Assembly: GCA_020636495.1 (NCBI GenBank)
Contig: JACJXQ010000008.1
Span: forward strand, 1,302,001 to 1,366,000
Direction: 5' to 3'
DNA length: 64,000 bases
Source: Chitinophagales bacterium
GTDB lineage: Bacteria; Bacteroidota; Bacteroidia; Chitinophagales; Chitinophagaceae
The notes under the pieces are model-generated. The model was not told the origin of the DNA. It saw only the letters and a program-made list of their open reading frames with translations, and did not search any database. Shown here in pieces: positions 1 through 7,955 of the stretch. The position numbers and the translations under genes are program-made. Numbering within the stretch: the stretch's first letter is position 1; every line of letters starts with the position of its first letter.

Positions 1-791
1 CCATCCCAATCGTATGGCTTCAGGTTAAGTGATCTTGCCAATTCAGTCAGTTCGCCATGCAATTCGCCATCTCCAAGTATTACTAGCCGTGCATCAACAT
101 GGTCTTTTACTTTTTTAAGTATTCTTACCAGTTTATCATGCTCTTTAGCCACATGCAACCTGCCTGATGTGATGATGACTTTCTTTGAGAATATTTTTCC
201 TTCATCTTCAGTCAGTGGCACACTCGCATTTGCGAATATTTCTTCTTTTTCATAGAAGTTGAATATTACTCTTAGCTTATCGTAGTTTATACCAAAATAT
301 GTATTTAACTCATCAGCCAATGCCTGGGTAACGCATACTATGTTGTCTGCCCGTTTATACAGGAAAGGTATCAATACTTTTTTGCGCACTTGCCCCATGA
401 ATCCGCTGATGACTTTGTCGAACATTTTAGAGCCACGGATACTCAGTACTACTTTCTCCCTGCCTTTGGTCAATACGTTTACATAGTCAGGCCCTTCGAG
501 AAAACTGATCGAGACATCGATATTGTTCTGTTGTTTGATCTCTTTTATTTTCCTGATACGGAAACGCCATGCTTTTATCTTATTATAAATTGAGGTGCCT
601 CCGGGTGGGTCAACGAATATTATTTCATTGCAGGTTTTGTAATAACGTGTCCGGTCTTTACCTGATAAAATACACAATGTCACGTTATAGCCTAACCGCT
701 CAAGATGATAACTCAATAACGATATAGAACGTTCTGCGCCACCCTTGCCAAGTTCCGACCCGATAAGTAATATGTTTTTCTGCTTAGTCAT
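1..791 (-). CDS. Glycosyltransferase family 4, C-terminus cut off by the window edge
   Basis: This is the first 263 residues of a cytoplasmic GT-B glycosyltransferase (GT4 type), which would transfer a nucleotide-activated sugar to a growing surface glycan. The start ATG is the complement of 789-791 and overlaps the stop of the upstream gene by 8 bases (ATGACTAA), so the two are translationally coupled. The N-terminal Rossmann half carries GKGGAER at residues 15-21, the usual acceptor-side GGAE motif. The start of the second Rossmann half is visible as TSGRLHVAKEHDKLV followed by ARLVILGDGE. The catalytic E-x7-E segment would lie beyond base 1 and cannot be seen. The family is clear; the sugar and acceptor are unknown. 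Confidence 0.88.
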   Translation of the reverse strand, partial: MTKQKNILLIGSELGKGGAERSISLLSYHLERLGYNVTLCILSGKDRTRYYKTCNEIIFVDPPGGTSIYNKIKAWRFRIRKIKEIKQQNNIDVSISFLEGPDYVNVLTKGREKVVLSIRGSKMFDKVISGFMGQVRKKVLIPFLYKRADNIVCVTQALADELNTYFGINYDKLRVIFNFYEKEEIFANASVPLTEDEGKIFSKKVIITSGRLHVAKEHDKLVRILKKVKDHVDARLVILGDGELHGELTELARSLNLKPYDWD

Positions 792-1998
792 TGAGCATCT
801 TTTCCAGGTAATCACTTAAGTGGACAATGTATTCGTCGAAGTTATAGTCTGTCAGGTTTTGTTTCGCGTTAAGGCCTTTTTGTGCGTTTTCTTCCCTATG
901 GTGATACGCCCATAAAATACTTTCTTTTATAGCTTTAGCATCCCTTATAGGTACTATATAGCCGCCACCATCACCTCGGCTTATTAACTCGCTCGATCCC
1001 GCATTGTCAGTAATTAATACAGGTACCGCGTAATGTGCAGCTTCAAGTGCGGCCATAGGCCCGCCGTCTACCAGGCTTGGAACGACAAAGAGGTCGAGTT
1101 CTTGCATAAAAGCAGCTATATTATGAACATGGCCTGCAAACCTCACCTGTTTTACGTTGTCATAATGTTCTTCTATATAATCATGCATTACAGGATTGAG
1201 TGGCCCGCCTACAACCAGTTCTATATCAGGCAGGTTATGTTCAGTTATTATTTCCTCCCAGGCTTCCAGCAGGTATTGTAGACCTTTTAAGACTACTACG
1301 TACGACATGAATCCTACAACAAATTTTCCTCCTGTTTTTTTCTTGTTCTTAACATCATAAAAAGGGAAATCGGGTGTCATATGACCGGTCATATTTACTG
1401 CTTCTCCTTTAAAAGCAGTCGACTCTTTGTAGGTTTTATAGACAGTTGGGAAGAAACCAATGGCTATGTCCAGGTTTTTCATAGATTCTTTGAAGTACCT
1501 GTTACGCCTGTCATACGTATAGGCATCTATTTCTTTCGATCCAAGTTTCCTGTTCTCCTCACTTACGATATCGTATATATAATCATCCTCGGGTGTTCCT
1601 GATAACAGTATCGTGGTTATACCAAGGCTTTTGGCTTTTTTGAAAGTGCGTTTCAGGTAGGGTTGCGTTACAAATAATATTGAGATGGACTTATTCAGCT
1701 TCATAGCGCAGAAAAAGTCGAATAATAATTCCTGTATGAACCTGAAGCCGTGGGTCTGAAAGTTGTAAAAACTATTGATCTTATTCAGGATGAAGAGATA
1801 ATACCTCGAAAAGAAAGAAACAGGTTCGCTAGGGAAGGGTGTGTCAAACTTTCCTTTAGAATTAACGACAAATGACTTTAATAAACCGCGTTTATGCAGT
1901 TCTTTAGACAATGCGTGCCCCAGCCTGGCCATACCTTGTCCACTTGTCGCTGTGAGCGATTGAAAAGATACAACCAATATTTTTCCTCCTTTATTCAT
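784..1998 (-). CDS. Glycosyltransferase family 4
   Basis: A 404-residue protein of the GT-B fold, likely adding one sugar in exopolysaccharide assembly at the inner face of the cytoplasmic membrane. The N-terminus has a beta strand ILVVSF followed by a Gly-rich turn (TSGQGMARLG). The C-terminal nucleotide-sugar domain begins near GKFVVGFMSYVVVLKGLQ and holds DGGPMAALEAAHYAVPVLI. This corresponds to the E-x7-E motif with Asp in the first position. It ends 8 bases inside the next glycosyltransferase gene and begins 16 bases after the deacetylase-like gene, so it belongs to the same operon. Donor and acceptor cannot be read from the sequence. Confidence 0.88.
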   Translation of the reverse strand: MNKGGKILVVSFQSLTATSGQGMARLGHALSKELHKRGLLKSFVVNSKGKFDTPFPSEPVSFFSRYYLFILNKINSFYNFQTHGFRFIQELLFDFFCAMKLNKSISILFVTQPYLKRTFKKAKSLGITTILLSGTPEDDYIYDIVSEENRKLGSKEIDAYTYDRRNRYFKESMKNLDIAIGFFPTVYKTYKESTAFKGEAVNMTGHMTPDFPFYDVKNKKKTGGKFVVGFMSYVVVLKGLQYLLEAWEEIITEHNLPDIELVVGGPLNPVMHDYIEEHYDNVKQVRFAGHVHNIAAFMQELDLFVVPSLVDGGPMAALEAAHYAVPVLITDNAGSSELISRGDGGGYIVPIRDAKAIKESILWAYHHREENAQKGLNAKQNLTDYNFDEYIVHLSDYLEKMLND

Positions 1999-2014
1999 AA
2001 TAGTCCTGCTATTG

Positions 2015-2899
2015 TTATTTAAGCATTGTTGACAAGGTCATTTTTTCAACTTTGTATTTCGATACATGGTCCAGAAAGTCCAGTAATATTTTTTTCATGG
2101 TTATTGTTTCGTCATATACCATAGGGTAGTCAAACTCTACATAGTGTGTAGACAATACAAAATCGCCGTTGTATTTGCGCACCATATCAAAGTCGTATAT
2201 CAATGTATCTAACCTTGTTGTGGGTTGCAATGGGTAATGATAGGCAATTTCATTGTGGTTCGAATACCTGACCACACGCGGGTAGTCAGACTCGCGATGT
2301 AGAACCTTGAAAGTTAATTGCTTTGCTATGTTATACAAGCCCTTCAGGTCTTTTTCTTTTTTATAGAATGGTATACCCCCACCACAAAGATTCAGCCCGG
2401 CATTAAGAACGGCTTTGTATCCCATTTCACTCAAAAGATTTTGAGGTGGTGTGAATACACTTATGTCGCAGTCTAATATTTTATTCAGGTGTGCTATTTC
2501 TTCTTTTATCTCATCGGTCAGGTCGCGGGTAGTAAAAAATTCAGCGCCTCTTACGTAGTTATTACTACGATTTTCAGGTAATTCCGGGTCGCCATTCCTG
2601 TGATATTTAGCATGAAATGATAGATCCAGTTTCCTTTCTTTTATTTTCTCCTTCAGGAAGGCTACCAGTGAGTTGTTATTTTCGATCGGGTTGGGCATAT
2701 TGTCTTTATCCCAGGCTGCCCAGTCAGTATTTTGTTTGTCTTTGTATATCTGGTGCACCCAATACAGCCAGTTCCCTTTTACCTTTGATATGAGGCTGAG
2801 TGTAGGGGGAAAGTCACTCCAAATATCACTGTAACACTGTTCCAGGTCTTCCGGTTGCGTGTAGTAGTTGGTATCGTCGTCTCTTATTGCAAACCTCAT
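2015..2899 (-). CDS. NodB-like polysaccharide deacetylase superfamily protein
   Basis: A 294-residue protein without a signal peptide. It opens with MRFAIRDDDTNYY. An Asp cluster at residues 7-9 directly after the first strand, an H-x3-H pair at H96 and H100 (SFHAKYH) and a FTPPQN segment near 149-154 match the metal-binding layout of the NodB / glycoside hydrolase-deacetylase barrel. Known members remove acetyl groups from sugars or hydrolyse glycans. The absence of a secretion signal and the position among glycosyltransferases suggest it acts on a cytoplasmic intermediate, such as a lipid-linked sugar. The motif assignment is by eye. Alternatives are a DUF2334-type protein or a catalytically silent barrel. 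Confidence 0.65.
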   Translation of the reverse strand: MRFAIRDDDTNYYTQPEDLEQCYSDIWSDFPPTLSLISKVKGNWLYWVHQIYKDKQNTDWAAWDKDNMPNPIENNNSLVAFLKEKIKERKLDLSFHAKYHRNGDPELPENRSNNYVRGAEFFTTRDLTDEIKEEIAHLNKILDCDISVFTPPQNLLSEMGYKAVLNAGLNLCGGGIPFYKKEKDLKGLYNIAKQLTFKVLHRESDYPRVVRYSNHNEIAYHYPLQPTTRLDTLIYDFDMVRKYNGDFVLSTHYVEFDYPMVYDETITMKKILLDFLDHVSKYKVEKMTLSTMLK

Positions 2900-2921
2900 A
2901 ATTGTTTATTTTTCTATACAG

Positions 2922-4118
2922 TTATCGGTTTATGGCTTTTTGGTATACTTCGGTATATGCTTCCACACATTTGTTCATGTCAAACATCCGGTAGCATAAA
3001 CCCGTGTTGTTTTTATGCTCGTCATACAGTGCCGGGGTATCCAAATATCGTTTCATGGCTGCTGCTATCTTGTCAACGCTCACCTCACCATTGTCTATGG
3101 CTACTATCTGCCCTGCAGGGTGTTGTGCCTGGCCTGTCATATTTACTATTTCACCTGCATCGCTGGCTATTACCGGCACATGGCAATACAGGTATTCAAT
3201 GATCACTGTTGGCAGACTTTCAGAAGGGTAGGTAGAGGGCAACAACCCTACATCGAAAATATTGATCCAGTTGATTGGGTTATCTGAATGTCCTGTGAAA
3301 TGTATTCTTTTCTCTGTGCTGTATTTTTCTTTCAGGTCCGACAGGTAGCCACTTTCACCCGTTAAAACTAAGTGGCTTTTGGTATTGTTCATTTTGAGAA
3401 ACCCGTTAATAGCAACCTGCCAGCCTTTTTCAGGTATACCGCGCGATACCATGCCAAATACAAAGTCTGTATCATTGATGCCGAGCTGTTGCTTCAACAC
3501 ATCGGGTTGCTCTGTGACTTCACCGGTATATCCGTTATATATTTTACTTATTTTGTTAGCCGTTTCGTTGGGGAAATGTTCTTTGAAGAAGGCTGTCTGT
3601 TTATCCGAGATACAAACAGTGGCAGCGAGTCTTTGCAGGTTGTGTGGTGCTTTTGTAGGGTAGTTCAGTAATGGTATGGGTATGTTGTTCTTCGTTTTGT
3701 TGAAGAATTGCAGGTAATCGCCATGTATGGTATTAACTACAGGTATATTAAGGGGTGTACATACGTCCAGGCAAAGTTTGTCCACCTTAAGCAGGTGGCT
3801 GTGTATTACTTCTGTGCCCTGTTCTTTTATCAACTTATTTAGTGTTTTACGAATATAACTATCTCTCAGGCTGATATCTATTTTTAATCTGAACAGCAGG
3901 CCGTCTATTTTGCTTAATAGTTTGTATACCGGTATTGCCGCGGGCGTTACTTGCACGTCAGGAGCTATCAGCCTGCATAGTTCATAGTTCAACAGCTGGT
4001 TGTAGAATACAAACACACGCACATCGTGCCCGTTGTTATGCAATGCCTGTGCCAGGCGCAGTATAAAGGTTTCTGCGCCTCCCGGATGTATTACTTCTGA
4101 TGCCAGTACGATCTTCAT
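2922..4118 (-). CDS. Glycosyltransferase family 4
   Basis: A 398-residue GT-B glycosyltransferase. The N-terminal domain has the sugar-acceptor motif HPGGAET at residues 11-17, and HSHLLKVDKL lies at the end of that domain. The C-terminal domain includes GMVSRGIPEKGW and HLVLTGESG, and then ESLPTVIIEYLYCHVPVIASD, where the two Glu residues form the E-x7-E donor site. It lies 3 bases downstream of a GT2 gene and 22 bases upstream of the NodB-like gene on the same strand, inside the polysaccharide operon. Its role is assembly of a repeat unit; the specific linkage is unknown. Confidence 0.9.
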   Translation of the reverse strand: MKIVLASEVIHPGGAETFILRLAQALHNNGHDVRVFVFYNQLLNYELCRLIAPDVQVTPAAIPVYKLLSKIDGLLFRLKIDISLRDSYIRKTLNKLIKEQGTEVIHSHLLKVDKLCLDVCTPLNIPVVNTIHGDYLQFFNKTKNNIPIPLLNYPTKAPHNLQRLAATVCISDKQTAFFKEHFPNETANKISKIYNGYTGEVTEQPDVLKQQLGINDTDFVFGMVSRGIPEKGWQVAINGFLKMNNTKSHLVLTGESGYLSDLKEKYSTEKRIHFTGHSDNPINWINIFDVGLLPSTYPSESLPTVIIEYLYCHVPVIASDAGEIVNMTGQAQHPAGQIVAIDNGEVSVDKIAAAMKRYLDTPALYDEHKNNTGLCYRMFDMNKCVEAYTEVYQKAINR

Positions 4119-4120
4119 TG

Positions 4121-5077
4121 TTATGATAAATACTTACGGCGCAAATAATAAAATAAGGTCCTGTATCCTTCCGTGTCAGTTTTGCTATAGCTGAAATGTT
4201 TGCCTAACAAGTCTTTGGCCTGTTTCCAGTTCTTCTTGTCAATCGCTTTCGCTGCCCACATACGGTACCTTTTGGCCATTAATGGTTTATTGTTGAACAA
4301 TGCCTGTTCAAATGCCTTGGCTTCTTCAGGTTTGCCTTGTTGCAGCCAGTCGGTACCTGTTTCGTTTATCAACCTGAATAACTCAGCAATGATATCCTGG
4401 GCTATTAGTTTCCGTTGGTCGTCCAATACATTTGTAATGGACCCGGGGTTAATGCGGTAGAAATACAGGCAATCTTTTAAAAAGTATATCGGGTACTTAT
4501 GGTTTACTTTGAATGTCCAGTAGTGATCGTCCCCGTAAATACCATTGAAGTATTCGGAAAAATAACCGAATTCGTCAAAAAGCTGTCTTCTCCACATCAG
4601 GCCCGGAAACCAGAAAGGGTACTGCAATTGTAAGTCATACACAAGGAAATCTTCTGTATATTCCTGTGCATAAGAATCGAATTCCTGTACATTAAGTGGT
4701 TTGTCGTCGGTGCCGATCGCCTGAAAGTCGCTACCGCATATCACTATCTCAGGGTGTTTGATAAATACATTTACCTGCTTTTCTATCCTGTCAGGCGGGC
4801 ACATATCGTCGGAGTCAAGTTGTGTCACTAATTCCCCGGTAGCTTTGCGCAAAGCCCAGTTCTTGTTTTTTACATAGCCAAGGTTTTTTTCCTGTTGGTA
4901 TAATGTTATACGGGGGTCTTGTAAGTAGGGCTTGATCAGCTCTACCGTATTATCTTTCGATGTATCATCGCTGATGATCAGTTCCCAATTGCTGTACGTT
5001 TGTGCCAGTATGCACTCAATAGCTTTGCCTATGTATTCGGCACAATTATAAGAGCACATTATGATACTTACTTTCAT
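4121..5077 (-). CDS. Glycosyltransferase family 2 (GT-A fold)
   Basis: A 318-residue GT-A enzyme. The N-terminus MKVSIIMCSYNCAEYI is the classical family start. DDTSKDNT follows at 37-44, and the metal-binding DxD equivalent is DSDD at 88-91. The region after about residue 215 is an alpha-helical tail absent from minimal GT2 proteins. Length and tail (ETGTDWLQQG, then several short helices) match the next gene downstream, also 318 residues, so the pair looks like a tandem duplication that diverged in the catalytic half. It probably transfers one sugar of the exopolysaccharide repeat. Confidence 0.92.
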   Translation of the reverse strand: MKVSIIMCSYNCAEYIGKAIECILAQTYSNWELIISDDTSKDNTVELIKPYLQDPRITLYQQEKNLGYVKNKNWALRKATGELVTQLDSDDMCPPDRIEKQVNVFIKHPEIVICGSDFQAIGTDDKPLNVQEFDSYAQEYTEDFLVYDLQLQYPFWFPGLMWRRQLFDEFGYFSEYFNGIYGDDHYWTFKVNHKYPIYFLKDCLYFYRINPGSITNVLDDQRKLIAQDIIAELFRLINETGTDWLQQGKPEEAKAFEQALFNNKPLMAKRYRMWAAKAIDKKNWKQAKDLLGKHFSYSKTDTEGYRTLFYYLRRKYLS

Positions 5078-5087
5078 ACTCTTCGTT

Positions 5088-6044
5088 TTATTCAGCGTTG
5101 TTTTTCACCCTGGCCCTTACCAGGTACAGGAGCGATTGATAATTCTTAATGAAAAGCGGTGCTATAGACATGGCTTGTTTTAAAAGCGCCCACCCATTGC
5201 CGAAGTTGCCGTTGTCAATTTGTATGCATGCAAAAGCTCTCACCTTATCAGCCAGGTAGTTTTTATTGTGCATCAATTTTTGCTCATATTGCTCCAGTGC
5301 TTTTATATTGCCTTCCTTCAGCCAATCAGTGCCGGTTTCCAGTCTCTGTTTCTTTAGCTGTTGGAATACATCGTAAGCAATTATTTTTCTCAGCGCGTTT
5401 GGTTCATCGAGGTCTATACTGCGATGGTCTGAATTAGGCCTGGCCCATACAAAATACAAGTACTCGTCCAGGTAATATCCTCCATAACGGCTGATGATAT
5501 CCATGATGAAGTAGTTGTCATAGCTGGTCACGCGGTCCCAGTACAGGTTATAACCGGGTATTTCTTTCAATACTTCCCTCCTGAACATGATCGTGGCCGG
5601 CGCCCAGTCTTCTTTGCGCATATCTGCAGGCCCGGAACCTGGCCTTTCAGGATATTCAGGATCTATATGACTATAATAAAAAATAGAGTTGGTCATACAG
5701 CAACCCACATCGTGGCTGTCAAGTACTGCTACCTGCTTCTCCACTCTCTGAAGGTCACACCAGTCGTCGGAGTCCTGTATCATGATATAATCACCCTTCG
5801 CTTCAAAGAACAGCCTGTTATAGCACCTCAATCCTCCCTGGTTCACTTCTGTGGTCAGCACCTTTATCCTGGTATCTTTGGCTGCCCATTTGTTGATGAT
5901 GTCTAAAGAGTTGTCAGTAGATGCGTTGTCGCATACAATGCACTCAATATTGGTGTATGTCTGGTTCACAATGTGTTCCAGGCATTTATCCAAATACTCA
6001 GCACAGTTATAGTTAGGTACAACAACGGATACCAACTTACTCAT
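5088..6044 (-). CDS. Glycosyltransferase family 2, paralogue of the neighbouring GT2
   Basis: A 318-residue GT-A glycosyltransferase starting MSKLVSVVVPNYNCAEYL. CDNASTDNS is the nucleotide-binding turn and DSDD at 91-94 is the metal/nucleotide motif. The helical tail shares ETGTDWL plus flanking pattern with the neighbour at 4121-5077, which supports descent from one duplicated gene. It sits 10 bases from that gene and 14 bases downstream of the ABC exporter, so one transcript probably covers them all. Retention of two similar but divergent transferases suggests two consecutive, chemically different additions in one repeat unit; this is inference. Confidence 0.92.
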   Translation of the reverse strand: MSKLVSVVVPNYNCAEYLDKCLEHIVNQTYTNIECIVCDNASTDNSLDIINKWAAKDTRIKVLTTEVNQGGLRCYNRLFFEAKGDYIMIQDSDDWCDLQRVEKQVAVLDSHDVGCCMTNSIFYYSHIDPEYPERPGSGPADMRKEDWAPATIMFRREVLKEIPGYNLYWDRVTSYDNYFIMDIISRYGGYYLDEYLYFVWARPNSDHRSIDLDEPNALRKIIAYDVFQQLKKQRLETGTDWLKEGNIKALEQYEQKLMHNKNYLADKVRAFACIQIDNGNFGNGWALLKQAMSIAPLFIKNYQSLLYLVRARVKNNAE

Positions 6045-6058
6045 AGTTGCTATTTCTT

Positions 6059-7837
6059 TTAGTGAGCATGCTGCTCAGCGGTCATTAATTCTTTATAGGA
6101 CAGTTGCTCGGTGATTGTTCCACCGTCTATCCTGTATATCTGGTTACAATATTTTAATGAGGTATACCTGTGTGCGATAATTATTACAGTCAGGTGTTCT
6201 TCGCCTAACGCACGTATAGAGTTGGTAATTTCTTCTTCTGTTTTTGAATCTAATGCAGAAGTAGCTTCGTCAAATATCAGTATCTGCGCACCCTTATATA
6301 TTGCACGTGCAATGGCGATCCTTTGCTTCTGTCCGCCCGAAAGATTGTTGCCGCGTTCGTTCAGCATGGTCTCTTCTTTGTCAGGCCACGAGTCTACCAG
6401 TTCCTTCAGGCTGGACAATTGTATGGCCCGCTCCAAACGCTTAGGGTCTATTTGCTCTCTGGGTTCGCCTATTGCTATATTTTCTTTAAAGGTTGTATTC
6501 ATAACAAATACCTCCTGCCTTACGTAGCCAAGTATCTCCCACCATTTATGCACATTGTCCCTGGTTAGTTGTGTCTGGTCAATATGTATATCCCCGCTGG
6601 TAGGGTATAAAAAGCCAAGTATGTTATTTACCAAAGTAGATTTTCCCGCACCTGAACGCCCTATTATACCTATGGCCTCACCTTTTTTAATGGTCAGGTT
6701 GCAGTCTTTCAGTATATCAGTATCACTGCCGGGGTATTTGTAGCCAACATGGTTGAATTTTATGCTATGGGTCAGTGTGATTTCCTTACTGTCTTTTTTA
6801 ACAATATCCTCTTCCTCTGTTGGTGTAAAGTCTACATCTTTAAATATGAAACCGGTAGAGGTCAGGTTATTCATTGAAATAACAAACCTGTTGATGGAGG
6901 GTATACTACGGTAAGCTACCACAGAGAATAAACTAACGGTTGTAATGATCTTCTCAGTATCCTTCAGTACAAACACGCCATACACCAGTATCAGGATAAT
7001 ACACATGAATATGGCTATCTCTATGATGCGTGTAGGAATGAACATCATGAAATCTATCTGTGCCTGGTTATGGCTGTATCTTTTTGCGAAGTCGTGAAAG
7101 CGGTTTTTAAAGCGGTCTTCTGTACCTGCTATTTTTATATCGGTATAACCGAATATCATCTCCTGTGCATACGCATACAGTTTGATACTGTTCTTGCTTT
7201 TTTCTTCACCTGCCTCGCGTATCATGTTCTTCACTTTGGCATAAAATGTACCCATGATAGGAATTAAAACGCCAATAAGCAGGAAGAACAGCTGCCAGTT
7301 ATACAAGCATATAATAAGTCCTGTTAGTATAAAGATTATTGCCTCGTTGATAAGTATCAGGCTGGATATGGCAGCACTGCTGCACAAGGCAGATTGGTAA
7401 TAGGTAAGTTTACTCACCAGTTCATTAGATGTTTCTTTTTGCATGTCCAGCATACTGCGGTCATATACTTTGCCTAGCACGTTCATTGAAGAGCTAACAT
7501 ACAGCCTACGCACAAATGCTACCTGTAGCCAATTGATCAGCAGACCGAAGGCATTTTTGGCGACTATCATCAGGAAGAAGAGTGCAACTGTATATACCAG
7601 TAATTCGTTTTTGGAAAAGGTGGCGAGGAAAGGGTAGTTGGTAGCAACAGTTTCGTAAAACGACTCAGACATAACCAGGCCCACAACAGGTATGATCAGC
7701 GAGAGGCCCAGAAGGTCAGTTATAGAACTGATAAACGTCCAGAATACCAGCCAGTTAAATGACTTCTTTTGTTTTCGGTTGAATATATTATAGAGCTTCG
7801 CGACGTACGAAAGCGCATTTCTTTTTTTCAATTTCAT
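6059..7837 (-). CDS. ABC exporter, fused permease and ATPase (MsbA/PglK-like)
   Basis: A 592-residue half-transporter that would dimerise in the inner membrane. The membrane domain covers about residues 28-325, with hydrophobic segments near 30-55, 80-105, 155-200 and 270-292. The ATPase domain follows, with Walker A GRSGAGKST at 393-401, the Q-loop near YVRQEVF, the ABC signature LSGGQ at 499-503 and Walker B ILIFDE at 519-524. Its place among glycosyltransferases points to flipping of a lipid-linked oligosaccharide, as PglK does, rather than bulk lipid A export. No Wzx/Wzy pair is visible in the window, so this protein may supply the flippase step. The cargo is inferred from context only. 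Confidence 0.9.
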   Translation of the reverse strand: MKLKKRNALSYVAKLYNIFNRKQKKSFNWLVFWTFISSITDLLGLSLIIPVVGLVMSESFYETVATNYPFLATFSKNELLVYTVALFFLMIVAKNAFGLLINWLQVAFVRRLYVSSSMNVLGKVYDRSMLDMQKETSNELVSKLTYYQSALCSSAAISSLILINEAIIFILTGLIICLYNWQLFFLLIGVLIPIMGTFYAKVKNMIREAGEEKSKNSIKLYAYAQEMIFGYTDIKIAGTEDRFKNRFHDFAKRYSHNQAQIDFMMFIPTRIIEIAIFMCIILILVYGVFVLKDTEKIITTVSLFSVVAYRSIPSINRFVISMNNLTSTGFIFKDVDFTPTEEEDIVKKDSKEITLTHSIKFNHVGYKYPGSDTDILKDCNLTIKKGEAIGIIGRSGAGKSTLVNNILGFLYPTSGDIHIDQTQLTRDNVHKWWEILGYVRQEVFVMNTTFKENIAIGEPREQIDPKRLERAIQLSSLKELVDSWPDKEETMLNERGNNLSGGQKQRIAIARAIYKGAQILIFDEATSALDSKTEEEITNSIRALGEEHLTVIIIAHRYTSLKYCNQIYRIDGGTITEQLSYKELMTAEQHAH

Positions 7838-7955
7838 CAGCTATATGTAACTAATTTATTTCTGCAATGATATTCCTTTCATTAAAGAAGGGCCTATCGT
7901 ATCTCTCTTGTTAACATGCAAATAACTGAAACGGGTATTTTACTGCTCCTCTCTC

